Positions 42,283-50,622 of a DNA stretch of 64,000 bases are shown here, piece by piece. The stretch is from Alkalibacillus filiformis (GTDB taxonomy: Bacteria > Bacillota > Bacilli > Bacillales > Alkalibacillaceae), in assembly GCF_030814115.1 (NCBI RefSeq), contig NZ_JAUSUP010000003.1:124001-188000 (forward strand), in the 5' to 3' direction. Position 1 is the first letter of the stretch. Every line of letters begins with the position of its first letter. A model generated the notes under the pieces. The model was given only the letters and a program-made list of their open reading frames with translations. It did no database searches and had not been told where the DNA came from. A program made the position numbers and the translations under genes.

Positions 42283-43485
42283 GTGAAAAAAGGTTGGATT
42301 GAATCAGAATCAAAGAAATGGGTGGAAGAAGGGATTATCGATGAGAGACAAAAAGAAGCAATTATTAGTCGATATGAACGACAGTCCACACCGATGCTAT
42401 TTTTCTTTTTAGCGGCTGTTTTAATTGGCCTTGCTTGTCTGTCATTAATTGCGGCAAATTGGACTGCAATCCATCATATATGGCGAGTGGTTTTAATTAT
42501 GGGCGCTATGCTTGTGTTTTACATCGTTGGGGCTCGTGCTTTTATGCAGAATCGTCAAGGAATTGGTGTATTTGCTTTTTTAGTCGCTCTGTCTATTTTT
42601 GGTGCTGGTGTATTCCTTTTAGGAGATATGTATCACTTTAGTATGAATAGTGCGTTTGCTTTTTTAGTGTGGGGGCTTGCTGTATTGCTCATATACTTAA
42701 GTCAGCCACAAGTGTATATTTGGATCTTTGGATTAGTTGTCGTCTTTATCGGCCAGCTCGTTTCGACGATTCAGTTGCACGATTTTGATTGGTTGCTTAT
42801 GGCATTGTTTGTTATTGGTTATGGAACGGTTGGTTATTTTATAAAACAACAGAAACTAATGTGGTTGTTTACTAGTTTGTTAGCTGTTTTGCTCTTTGCA
42901 TTTTCAATCGAAGAGTTAACGTATTACTGGTATACAATTTTTGCGCTTATTTTATATTTATTTAGTTATATCATTAAAACAGGTGTTATAAGTAAGCCTC
43001 TACAAGGCGTTTCGATTTTAAGTATGTTTATTATAGTCGTTTATCAAGCTTTATTTTTTAATTGGAGTTGGCAGTCTGTCGTAAATGATGTAGTTTATTA
43101 TTTATTTCTCATTCCATTTTTAAGTTTGGCTGTGTTAATGGCGGTTTTAAATCGTGAACGTTTTGGTGCTATACAACTAGTGTTGTTTTTACCAGTATTC
43201 ATCTGGCCTGAATTAACGACGTTATTAGCTGCTCTCGTGTTGTTCGCGTTTTCGATTGGTAAACTGATTGAAGGTGATCAGCTGAAGGATGGTCGTAAAG
43301 TAAAACTTGGAATCGTTGCTTTTTTAATTAGTGTCAGCATTGTTTATGTAGAAGTCGCTTGGGTAGCGTTAGATCGCACATTATTCTTCTTAACCGGTGG
43401 TATTATTTTATTGATAGTTGGGTTGTTATTGAATCGATATCAACAGAATCAAATGAAAGGAAGTGATGAGCATGATGCGACGTAG
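42283..43485 (+). CDS. DUF2157 domain membrane protein
   Basis: A 400-residue protein with a short soluble N-terminal helix pair (KKWVEEGIIDERQKEAIISRYE), typical of DUF2157, followed by about eleven membrane helices. The start is GTG 42283 with AAGGAGG nine bases before it. Its 3' end overlaps the next gene, encoding a GDYXXLXY protein. DUF2157 and GDYXXLXY genes are commonly neighbours or fused; their function is not known. The hydrophobic part is regular, with no break. Confidence 0.85.
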   Translation: MKKGWIESESKKWVEEGIIDERQKEAIISRYERQSTPMLFFFLAAVLIGLACLSLIAANWTAIHHIWRVVLIMGAMLVFYIVGARAFMQNRQGIGVFAFLVALSIFGAGVFLLGDMYHFSMNSAFAFLVWGLAVLLIYLSQPQVYIWIFGLVVVFIGQLVSTIQLHDFDWLLMALFVIGYGTVGYFIKQQKLMWLFTSLLAVLLFAFSIEELTYYWYTIFALILYLFSYIIKTGVISKPLQGVSILSMFIIVVYQALFFNWSWQSVVNDVVYYLFLIPFLSLAVLMAVLNRERFGAIQLVLFLPVFIWPELTTLLAALVLFAFSIGKLIEGDQLKDGRKVKLGIVAFLISVSIVYVEVAWVALDRTLFFLTGGIILLIVGLLLNRYQQNQMKGSDEHDAT

Positions 43486-43993
43486 AGTGTTATTTATGGC
43501 TGTTGGATTTCAAGTCGTCGTTCTATTGTTTATGGTCACTTCCAGTTATGCATTAGATCAGTTTGGTAAAGTGATTACGATTCAAACTGAAGCATATGAT
43601 ACAGAGGATGTCTTTTATGGTGATTATGTTGACATAAGTTATGTAGCTGAAACCGTCCGTCCGGAAAACTGGTTTGTAACTGAAGGTGTAAAGTCTAATC
43701 AACGGATTTATGTTTTATTAACCCCTGATGAACAAGGGGTTTATCATTTGAAGGCAGCCTCTGATCGTGAAATGAGTGCAGAAAGTGATGATGTTGTGAT
43801 CGTGGCACGTTATCGTTATCAAGATCAAGAACAAGTACATCATATTGATTTAGGTCTTGACCGCTATCATCCACATTATGAACAGCAAGATGAAATTGAG
43901 TCTTCCCAAGAGCGAATGTTAGTAATGATCGCCTTGTCACCATGGGGACAAAAGAAGATTGTTGAAGTTGAAAATGTTCAAGTCGAACCTTAA
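43472..43993 (+). CDS. GDYXXLXY-domain protein
   Basis: A 173-residue protein with one N-terminal membrane helix (RVLFMAVGFQVVVLLFMVTSSYAL) and an extracytoplasmic beta domain. The name motif is present as FYGDYVDISYV, near residue 50, with I in place of the consensus leucine. The later VIVARYRYQDQEQVHHIDLGLDRY is also typical. It overlaps the DUF2157 gene by 14 bp. I start at ATG 43472 after AAAGGAAGTG; several in-frame ATGs nearby are alternatives. The two proteins probably act together in the membrane. Confidence 0.82.
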   Translation: MMRRRVLFMAVGFQVVVLLFMVTSSYALDQFGKVITIQTEAYDTEDVFYGDYVDISYVAETVRPENWFVTEGVKSNQRIYVLLTPDEQGVYHLKAASDREMSAESDDVVIVARYRYQDQEQVHHIDLGLDRYHPHYEQQDEIESSQERMLVMIALSPWGQKKIVEVENVQVEP

Positions 43994-44075
43994 ACGTTAA
44001 TGAAATAATGGTGTTACGTGATGTTTTCAGTTACAATATGAAGCGGAGATATTGTAATGAGATTGAGGTGCACAT

Positions 44076-44357
44076 ATGAAAGATCTATCATTTAGAGAGT
44101 TAACATCACGTTTCTTTGTCTTTTTTGTCGGTGTATTTATTTTAATTATGTTAAATGCAAATGGTCATGTGTTTCACGTCCTTTATGTAGGGCGAGTTAT
44201 GGAATTCCTTGTCGTCGTTCTCCTATTAGGTGGTACGATTTATATGTCGATGTTCATCGGCAAGTTGACCGAGCGTTTAGGAAAGTATCAGTTTTCGTTT
44301 CAATTAATCGTTAGTTTAGCAATTTTATCTTATATCATCTATTTATGGGTTGTTTAA
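44076..44357 (+). CDS. Three-helix membrane protein, unknown, 93 aa
   Basis: A 93-residue hydrophobic protein with helices at about residues 12-28, 38-58 and 72-92, and the charged loop GKLTERLGKYQF between the last two. AGGTG lies before the ATG at 44076. The next small membrane gene begins 14 bp after its stop, and both share a terminator, so they are a bicistronic unit. It resembles YczE/YitT-free small Bacillus proteins only in layout, and I do not recognise a family. Confidence 0.6.
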   Translation: MKDLSFRELTSRFFVFFVGVFILIMLNANGHVFHVLYVGRVMEFLVVVLLLGGTIYMSMFIGKLTERLGKYQFSFQLIVSLAILSYIIYLWVV

Positions 44358-44371
44358 AAGGAGAGAATAAA

Positions 44372-44611
44372 ATGAATTCGAATCGTTTATTAATTTATGA
44401 AATTGTATTATCATTTGTAACGTTATTATTTATCATTCTAGGATGGTTTGCGGACCCAGTCTTCATTACAATAGCATTGTTTACAGGTAGTGCTATGCTT
44501 GGTTTAATGGCAGCTAGACGCTTTGTTGAAGGAAAGAAACTGTTCGGCGCTGTTATAGTCGTCATTGCTATTTTTGTTTTCTTAAGTGGCGTTGTAGAAT
44601 TTGTCGTATAA
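44372..44611 (+). CDS. Three-helix membrane protein, unknown, 79 aa
   Basis: A 79-residue hydrophobic protein: MNSNRLLIYEIVLSFVTLLF and two further helices separated by the basic loop ARRFVEGKKLF. AAAAGGAGAG is 6 bases before ATG 44372, which decides the start; the open frame to 44345 has none. It is the second gene of a two-gene unit that ends with the terminator at 44616. Unrecognised; size and layout suggest a small membrane partner. Confidence 0.6.
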   Translation: MNSNRLLIYEIVLSFVTLLFIILGWFADPVFITIALFTGSAMLGLMAARRFVEGKKLFGAVIVVIAIFVFLSGVVEFVV

Positions 44612-44615
44612 ATGA

Positions 44616-44646
44616 GATCACTCGGTTAAAACCGGGTGATCTTTTC
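44616..44646 (+). terminator. Terminator of the small-membrane-protein unit
   Basis: GATCACTCGGTT / AACCGGGTGATC around one A with TTTT after it. The following 44648-44770 holds no gene I can support. Confidence 0.82.
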
Positions 44647-44770
44647 ATTTGTAAACTTAAACTACAAAGATTGAAGGTGAGACAGAATGGCGGATTAACT
44701 GATACCAACGGTTTAGGAAGGTAATTTAAAATTGAACAGTTGAACAGACAAATATATTAGGTCCTAAAAT

Positions 44771-44812
44771 AAACCCCGAACAAATTCGGTTATGAATTCG
44801 TTCGGGGTTTGT
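44771..44812 (-). terminator. Terminator of rocD
   Basis: AAACCCCGAAC / GTTCGGGGTTT, with inner GAATTC-like pairing, directly downstream of the rocD stop. A close variant of this hairpin occurs inside the 48.1-kb repeat. Confidence 0.82.
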
Positions 44813-44818
44813 TCATGT

Positions 44819-46009
44819 TTATAATACTTCTTTAATCTTATCGATCGCCCATTGTAAGTCATCTTTTTCAATGATTAATGGTGGTGCGAAGCGAATGACG
44901 TTCTCATGAGTTTCCTTACATAATAATCCTTTTTCTTTAAGCTGTTCGCAATATTTACGAGCAGGTTCATTTAACTCAACTCCGATAAACAATCCTTTAC
45001 CGCGAACTTCCTTAATCATTGGATTATCAATTGAACGGAGCTCATCAAGCATATGTTGACCTAGTTCTAATGAGCGTTTAGCTAGGTTTTCCTCTTCTAA
45101 AACTTCTAGTGATGCTAATGATACAGCGCTAGCAATTGGATTACCTCCGAATGTTGACCCGTGTGAACCAGGGTTAAACACACCTAAAATATCTTCATTT
45201 GCAACAACACATGAAATAGGGAATACTCCGCCTCCAAGTGCTTTACCTAAAATTAATACATCTGGTTCAACATTTTCCCAGTCACAAGCAAACATTTTAC
45301 CTGTACGAGCTAGACCAGCTTGAATTTCGTCAGCCATATATAGTACGTTACTTTCTTTACAAACGTCATACGCTTCTTTTAAGAACCCTTCAGGTGGCAT
45401 AACGATACCAGCTTCACCTTGGATTGGTTCGAAAATAAATGCGGCTGTATTTTCAGTGATCGCATCGCGTAAAGCGTCAATATCACCGTAAGGGACGACT
45501 TTAATTCCTGGTAGTAACGGTCCGAAACCACGTTGATATTCAGCCTCAGATGATAAAGAAACCGCTGACATGGTACGGCCATGGAAATTGCCTGTACAAG
45601 CGATGATTTCGGCTTTGTCTTCAGTAACACCTTTTACGTCATATGCCCAACGACGCGCAGCTTTAATAGCTGTTTCAACAGCTTCAGCTCCTGTGTTCAT
45701 TGGTAGAGCCATTTCTTTGTTCGTCAGCTTACAAATCTTTTCATACCATGGACCTAATTGATCATTGTGGAATGCGCGAGAAGTTAATGTTACACGATCA
45801 GCTTGTTCTTTAAGTGCATTAATGATTTTAGGGTGGCGATGACCTTGGTTAACGGCAGAATATGCACTTAACATATCCATGTAACGATTACCTTCAGGGT
45901 CTTCAACCCAGACCCCTTCAGCTTTTGATACAACAATTGGCAATGGCTTATAGTTATTTGCGCCAAAATGTTCTGTTTGATTAATTATTTGTTCAGAGTT
46001 ACGAGTCAT
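44819..46009 (-). CDS. rocD: Ornithine aminotransferase RocD
   Basis: Transfers the delta-amino group of ornithine to 2-oxoglutarate, giving glutamate semialdehyde in arginine catabolism. The 396-residue protein is a class-III PLP aminotransferase: [32 protein letters not shown], the cofactor Asp in [13 protein letters not shown] and the Schiff-base Lys256 in [10 protein letters not shown]. The start at 46009 (MTRNSEQ) follows AGGAGGG; the longer frame to 46039 has no site. It is monocistronic. In B. subtilis rocD lies elsewhere with rocE/rocF, so its presence here is a local difference. It could feed proline synthesis as an osmolyte (inference). Confidence 0.94.
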   Translation of the reverse strand: MTRNSEQIINQTEHFGANNYKPLPIVVSKAEGVWVEDPEGNRYMDMLSAYSAVNQGHRHPKIINALKEQADRVTLTSRAFHNDQLGPWYEKICKLTNKEMALPMNTGAEAVETAIKAARRWAYDVKGVTEDKAEIIACTGNFHGRTMSAVSLSSEAEYQRGFGPLLPGIKVVPYGDIDALRDAITENTAAFIFEPIQGEAGIVMPPEGFLKEAYDVCKESNVLYMADEIQAGLARTGKMFACDWENVEPDVLILGKALGGGVFPISCVVANEDILGVFNPGSHGSTFGGNPIASAVSLASLEVLEEENLAKRSLELGQHMLDELRSIDNPMIKEVRGKGLFIGVELNEPARKYCEQLKEKGLLCKETHENVIRFAPPLIIEKDDLQWAIDKIKEVL

Positions 46010-46212
46010 AAAATCCCTCCTGAGAAAGTTAGTGCCCACTTATGTAATGGTTAGGGGGCTTTTTGTTAAAATACTGAATAACCTTAGCGGTTAAAATTTC
46101 TAACGCTATTAGTTATTATAACTGTTTGTATGGATTGTTTCAAAGTTGTCAACAATTTTATCGCATACGTTTTTAAAACGTGATAGGATAGACATAAAAG
46201 GAGGTATGTACT

Positions 46213-46602
46213 ATGGACCATCAACAAATGGCACTTATACATATTTTTTCATGGAGTGCAGCAATTATTCTATTCGTAATTGCTTATGTCATGATTAAGC
46301 AAAATAAACAAGAGAAACCGATAAAAATTTTACAAATGACGTTACGTTTATTTTATGTTCTTGTTATTGCAACAGGGGCTGACTTATTCTTCCGATTTTA
46401 CTTCGGTGTACAAAGTGAGTATTTCGCTGAATCGATTATTAAATTGATCGCCGGGGTATGGGTCATTGCTGCAATGGAAATGACTTTAGCAAAAGCTAAA
46501 AAAGGTAAAAAAGAATTCGCTGGCTGGTTACAGCTTGCTTTTGCATTAATTATTGCATTAGCATTAGGATTCGGACGTTTGCCATTCGGCTTTTTACCTT
46601 AA
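46213..46602 (+). CDS. yisL: YisL (DUF1516) membrane protein
   Basis: A 129-residue protein with four membrane helices: HIFSWSAAIILFVIAYVMI, LRLFYVLVIATGADLFFRF, IIKLIAGVWVIAAMEMTLAKAKKGKK and LQLAFALIIALALGFGRLPFGF. It matches B. subtilis YisL (DUF1516), whose gene also lies near gerP. GGAGG lies 9 bases before the ATG. It is followed by a terminator. Function unknown. Confidence 0.88.
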   Translation: MDHQQMALIHIFSWSAAIILFVIAYVMIKQNKQEKPIKILQMTLRLFYVLVIATGADLFFRFYFGVQSEYFAESIIKLIAGVWVIAAMEMTLAKAKKGKKEFAGWLQLAFALIIALALGFGRLPFGFLP

Positions 46603-46603
46603 G

Positions 46604-46633
46604 AAGAGTCCCTGTTAAAGGGACTTTTCTATT
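46604..46633 (+). terminator. Terminator of yisL
   Basis: AAGAGTCCC / GGGACTTTT with a 7-base loop and a T-rich tail. Confidence 0.78.
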
Positions 46634-46664
46634 TTATAACAGTAATTAAAGCGAGGTAACAGCG

Positions 46665-48116
46665 ATGAGACGATTAACCGTTTTATTAGTTTCACTTGTC
46701 GCACTTATGCTTGTTTTCCCAATTATCGGACAAGCTGAGCAGAGTGATGAGCGAAACAATTATTATTATATTTTGATCGATCGTTTTCAAAATTCCAATA
46801 GCATAACAGAAGAAGGAGTAGATCGTAATGATCCATTCGGTTTTCACGGTGGTGACTTTGTCGGTATAGCTGATCGTATCAGTCATATTGATGATTTAGG
46901 TGTTTCTCATGTTGTGCTATCACCGATTTTTGCAAGTGATGATTACACAGGTCAGACTGTTTTGGACTACGAACAAATTCAACAAACATTTGGCTCAGTT
47001 GAGGATGCAATTGAGTTAGTAGAATCGTTCAATGAAGCAGGGATAGAGGTTATTCTACACTTTCCAATAGAACAAGTTAGCGAAAATAGTCCAATAGTGG
47101 AAGAAGAGTGGGTAACTGAAGAAGGAACAGTTCAATTGGAAGATGAACCAGCACAAGCTTACTTGTTAGAGCAAATGACTGAGTGGCAAGAAACATTAGG
47201 TACATCAGGGTTCTTTATTTCAAACGCTGATCAATTACCAGTCTCTTATGTAGATACGCTTACAAATGAGTTGTCGAATCAATTTTGGATTAGCGAGTTA
47301 GCAGATTTCAATGAAAGTAACGTTGAATCCATTTTAGATGCAGGTTTTGATCGTGTGCTTCATGGTGAGTTTCGTGAAGATGCGCGTGAATTGTTTAAAA
47401 CAATTGAAGTAGACTATGATCCAATATTAAATGATCCGTATTTAGATGACGAACGTGTCGTTCATTACATGGATCACTACACGACAGATCGCTTTACAAG
47501 AGCTATGGAGGAAAGCGGTTTTCACCCGATTACACGTTGGAAAATGGCATTAACTTATTTATATATGACACCGAATGAGCCATGGTTATTCCAAGGTACT
47601 GAAGTCCCATCTGATGGGTTAGTTGAGGACAATAGCCACCATGCGATGGTTAACTTTTTAAGTGGTGATGAGCAATTGATTCGCCACATTGAGAAGTTAG
47701 AAAGCTTCAATGATCATTTTCCTGAAGTAAGCCATGGTGACATTAATGTTTTACATGACGACGATTATTTCTTAGTATTTGAGCGTGAACATGAGGGAAA
47801 TCGTGTACTTGTAGCAATTAATAACAGCCCAAACTTTCAATATGCCGATATTGACCATTTACCATCTGATATGGAAATGCGCGGTTTAATTGAAGATGAT
47901 TTGATTCGGGAAAATGAAGATGGGACATACACAGTTTCATTGGAACGCGAATCGTCTAACGTATATAACGTACAGCCGAACCAAGGTATTTATTGGCCGC
48001 TAACGTCGCTTTTCTTCGGTGTTCTAGGAGCATTTATCGTATTTGCGATTATTATGTATCGTAAAAACAGAAGACAAGATCGTATGGATGAACAAGAACA
48101 AAATAGTAATGAATAA
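46665..48116 (+). CDS. Membrane-anchored GH13-like protein lacking catalytic residues
   Basis: A 483-residue protein with a signal peptide (1-24), an alpha-amylase-type domain and a C-terminal membrane helix (about 441-463) with a basic stop-transfer, so the domain lies outside the cell. The GH13 fold is recognisable: YYYILIDRFQN, FGFHGGDFVGIADRISHIDDLGVSHVVLSPIF. All conserved catalytic regions are altered: region I VILHFPIEQ (129-137, normal DxxxNH lost), region II GFFISNADQ (182-190, Arg and the Asp nucleophile lost), region IV HYMDHYT (268-274, normal NHD lost). Only a Glu in FWISEL (211) remains. It is therefore probably a sugar-binding or scaffolding pseudoenzyme. GCGAGG precedes the ATG. 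Confidence 0.85.
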   Translation: MRRLTVLLVSLVALMLVFPIIGQAEQSDERNNYYYILIDRFQNSNSITEEGVDRNDPFGFHGGDFVGIADRISHIDDLGVSHVVLSPIFASDDYTGQTVLDYEQIQQTFGSVEDAIELVESFNEAGIEVILHFPIEQVSENSPIVEEEWVTEEGTVQLEDEPAQAYLLEQMTEWQETLGTSGFFISNADQLPVSYVDTLTNELSNQFWISELADFNESNVESILDAGFDRVLHGEFREDARELFKTIEVDYDPILNDPYLDDERVVHYMDHYTTDRFTRAMEESGFHPITRWKMALTYLYMTPNEPWLFQGTEVPSDGLVEDNSHHAMVNFLSGDEQLIRHIEKLESFNDHFPEVSHGDINVLHDDDYFLVFEREHEGNRVLVAINNSPNFQYADIDHLPSDMEMRGLIEDDLIRENEDGTYTVSLERESSNVYNVQPNQGIYWPLTSLFFGVLGAFIVFAIIMYRKNRRQDRMDEQEQNSNE

Positions 48117-48393
48117 AGAGACTGGGACAAAAGGGATAGAGTGTGCTGAAAACACGAATATTTAACATTTCATCATAGTTGAGCAGTCACATAGCGGAAT
48201 CAAAATGCGTAGACTCCTGTGGGAGCAAAGGCCAGGGTGAGACCCCAAGTGCGTAGCACGAGGAGGCTCACCAGCCGCCCACGGAAAGCGAAGCATTTTG
48301 ATGAAGCGGATAATAGATAAACCCGAACGAGTTCAAAATGAGATTTCGTTCGGGTTTTGTTTGTTAACAATTAGTTCTGTCTCAGCCTCTTTA
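48114..48393. repeat. 280-bp intergenic repeat with 16-bp terminal inverted repeats
   Basis: TAAAGAGACTGGGACA at 48114-48129 and TGTCTCAGCCTCTTTA at 48378-48393 are inverted repeats (14 of 16). Inside, 48200-48301 is closed by TCAAAATGC / GCATTTTGA and contains several further hairpins (GGTGAG/CTCACC, GTGC-GTA-GCAC, CTCC/GGGAG). A terminator-like stem AAACCCGAACGA / TCGTTCGGGTTT lies at about 48320-48360. No ORF. I recall similar GTGGGAGCAAAGGCC-type sequences scattered between genes of Bacillaceae, so it is probably a MITE-like or REP-like element. The left repeat supplies the stop codon of the GH13-like gene. Confidence 0.85.
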
Positions 48394-48400
48394 TTTTTGT

Positions 48401-48619
48401 TTATAAGCTCATCCAGTCGTAATATCCTAACCAGTCTAATAAGAGGGCTAAGACGATAACCGTGATTGTACCAGTTATAAATAAAGAGATGATAAACTTA
48501 ATCTTTTTAACCTGGATCCAAACAATAAACATAAGAATAAGAACAATTATAATTCCAATGATGACTGCTGATGAGAAACTTGTTGGAGTAATAAAGTCAA
48601 ACCAATTAACTGAGTCCAT
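48401..48619 (-). CDS. Two-helix membrane protein, unknown, 72 aa
   Basis: A 72-residue protein with two long hydrophobic helices (SSAVIIGIIIVLILMFIVWIQV and FIISLFITGTITVIVLALLL), joined by a basic turn KKIKF and ending DWLGYYDWMSL. AAGGAGGAGG precedes the ATG at 48619. The gene is alone; its 3' end adjoins the 280-bp repeat. Family not recognised. Confidence 0.62.
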   Translation of the reverse strand: MDSVNWFDFITPTSFSSAVIIGIIIVLILMFIVWIQVKKIKFIISLFITGTITVIVLALLLDWLGYYDWMSL

Positions 48620-48703
48620 AATAACCTCCTCCTTAAGATAATCTATTAAACTGATTATACTATATATATTTTATAGAAAGAATATTATGAAGAGAATAAA
48701 TAA

Positions 48704-48741
48704 TACCCAAATGATGGGTTAACACTTCAATCATCTGGGTA
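48704..48741 (-). terminator. Terminator of the degV-type gene
   Basis: TACCCAAATGAT / ATCATCTGGGTA (11 of 12 pairs) with a 14-base loop, downstream of the degV-type gene on the minus strand. Confidence 0.65.
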
Positions 48742-48760
48742 TATTTAAAGTATAGAGTTA

Positions 48761-49618
48761 TTACTGGATATCATCTAAAAAGAACAGTGCGATTGTACCT
48801 GGACCAGAATGAGCACCTATGGCTGAGCCAACTTGGTGAATGATGATGTCTTGTGGACTATAAGCCTCTTTAAGTTTTTCTGCTAGTTTTTGGGCAGTTT
48901 CTTCATCATCACCGTGCGTAATTGCAATTGTCTGTTGGTCTAATGAGCTACCGCGTTCACCAGCTAAATCAACCATACGGCCGATTACTTTTTTAGAACC
49001 TCTCACTTTCTCTAGAGGTACTAGTTTACCATCTTCAACATGGAGAAGAGGTTTGATCTTTAACATACCACCAACAAAGGCTTGTGCTTTACTAACTCGT
49101 CCACCTCGCTGTAAGTATTCTAAGTCATCTACGGTGAAAATATGAACCATATGATTCACATAAAAGTTTGCTGTGTCTAAGATGTCCTGAACGCTTCCGC
49201 CATTTGCGATTGCTTCTGCAGTATGATAGGCTACTAGGCCGTGTCCCATTGATGCAGCACGTGTATCAATGATGTAAATTTCTGCATTTTCATTGTCATC
49301 TTCAATTTGTTGTTTAGCAATCATTGCACTTTGATAAGTTCCAGATAATTCTGATGAAAATGCTAGATAAACGACAGGTCTACCTTCATCGGTATACTGT
49401 TTGAATACGTCATAAAACGTATCGGGTGTTGCTTGTGCTGTTTTAGGTGCAGAACCCTTACGCATAGCGTCATATACTTTCTGTGAGTCAATGGTGTCGC
49501 GATCATAATAATCTTGTCCATCTAAATGGACAATTAACGAGACGATGTCAATGTCGTGTTGTTCTAAAATGTCTTTAGGTAAATCTGAACCTGAATCAAC
49601 AATTAATTTTACGCTCAT
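48761..49618 (-). CDS. DegV family fatty-acid-binding protein (YitS-like)
   Basis: A DegV-fold protein of 285 residues that binds a fatty acid and, with FakA-type kinases, presents it for phosphorylation. Hallmarks: MSVKLIVDSGSDLPKDIL, then FSSELSGTYQSA, the fatty-acid pocket residues in RAASMGHGLVAYH, YLQRGGRVSKAQAFVG and GSAIGAHSGPGTIALFFL at the end. ATG 49618 follows AGGAGG. It is divergent from yitT, which fits the B. subtilis pair yitS-yitT from memory. It is the FakB-like part; no fakA is in the window. Confidence 0.9.
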   Translation of the reverse strand: MSVKLIVDSGSDLPKDILEQHDIDIVSLIVHLDGQDYYDRDTIDSQKVYDAMRKGSAPKTAQATPDTFYDVFKQYTDEGRPVVYLAFSSELSGTYQSAMIAKQQIEDDNENAEIYIIDTRAASMGHGLVAYHTAEAIANGGSVQDILDTANFYVNHMVHIFTVDDLEYLQRGGRVSKAQAFVGGMLKIKPLLHVEDGKLVPLEKVRGSKKVIGRMVDLAGERGSSLDQQTIAITHGDDEETAQKLAEKLKEAYSPQDIIIHQVGSAIGAHSGPGTIALFFLDDIQ

Positions 49619-49708
49619 GGATTTCCTCCTAGATATTTCTTTCAATCACTATTATACTTTAGTTTAATAGGACAAATTGCATACGTCAATGTTAGACAGG
49701 AGGCTATT

Positions 49709-50566
49709 ATGTTTATATTTGAAGCAAAACGGTTTGTAATCGTTATTATCGGTGCATTTTTTAATGCGATTTCACTTAACTTCTTCTTAGAGCACGCTAA
49801 TGTATTTGCTAGTGGCTTTACAGGAGTTGCCCAAATATCTGCAAGTATATCTCAAGATTTTTTTAATATAGATATTAGTACAGGTATTCTATTATTCTTA
49901 CTTAACATTCCGGTTATCATATTAGGTTGGCTCAAAGTCGGAAAAGGGTTCACGATTTATAGTATCATTTCGGTATTATTTATGACGTTATTCCTTGAAA
50001 CGATTCCAATAAGGGTTATTGCGAATGATGATATCCTATTAAATGCAGTTTTCGGTGGTTTGTTTGGTGGAATTGGTGTAGGTATGACTCTGAAGTGGGG
50101 TGCGTCAACAGGGGGGATGGACATTATTGCGATGGTTTTATCACGTTTAAAAGACCGTCCAATCGGTGTTTATTTCTTAACATTAAACGGTGCGATCATC
50201 ATTGCTGCTGGGTTTGTGTATGATGCTGAAAAAGCTTTATATACATTAGTTACGCTATACGTTACAACACGTGTGATCGATGCGATTCATACTCGTCACA
50301 GTAAGTTGACAGCGATGATCGTAACGGCTAAAGGACAAGAAGTAACAAAAGCGATTCATTCAAATATGGTTAGAGGTATTACACGTGTGCCGGCTAAAGG
50401 TGCTTTTACTGATGAAGACCGTGAAATGCTTGTCATTGTTGTGACACGTTATGAGCTATATGATTTAGAAAATCTCGTCAAAGAAGCTGACCCTAATTCC
50501 TTTACTAATATTGTTCAAACGACTGGTATATTTGGCTTCTTTAGAAAAGAAGACGAAAAAGTGTAA
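49709..50566 (+). CDS. yitT: YitT family membrane protein
   Basis: A 285-residue protein of the YitT family: five membrane helices (DUF161) and a C-terminal cytosolic DUF2179 domain. Diagnostic parts are GAFFNAISLNFFLEHANVFASGFTGVAQI, FGGLFGGIGVGMTLKWGASTGGMDIIAM and the end RGITRVPAKGAFTDEDREMLVIVVTRYELYDLENLVKEADPNSFTNI. ACAGGAGG precedes the ATG. It is next to the degV-type gene, as in B. subtilis. Transport substrate unknown. Confidence 0.92.
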   Translation: MFIFEAKRFVIVIIGAFFNAISLNFFLEHANVFASGFTGVAQISASISQDFFNIDISTGILLFLLNIPVIILGWLKVGKGFTIYSIISVLFMTLFLETIPIRVIANDDILLNAVFGGLFGGIGVGMTLKWGASTGGMDIIAMVLSRLKDRPIGVYFLTLNGAIIIAAGFVYDAEKALYTLVTLYVTTRVIDAIHTRHSKLTAMIVTAKGQEVTKAIHSNMVRGITRVPAKGAFTDEDREMLVIVVTRYELYDLENLVKEADPNSFTNIVQTTGIFGFFRKEDEKV

Positions 50567-50622
50567 CGTTAAATTTTCGCATACGTCTAATAGAGTACAA
50601 AATAAGTGCGTGAGGTGTTTGT

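Noticed and set aside
46040-46212. Riboswitch or T-box before yisL or rocD
   Set aside because: Only a weak inverted repeat (TTAGCG/CGCTA) is visible, with no T-box or riboswitch consensus.
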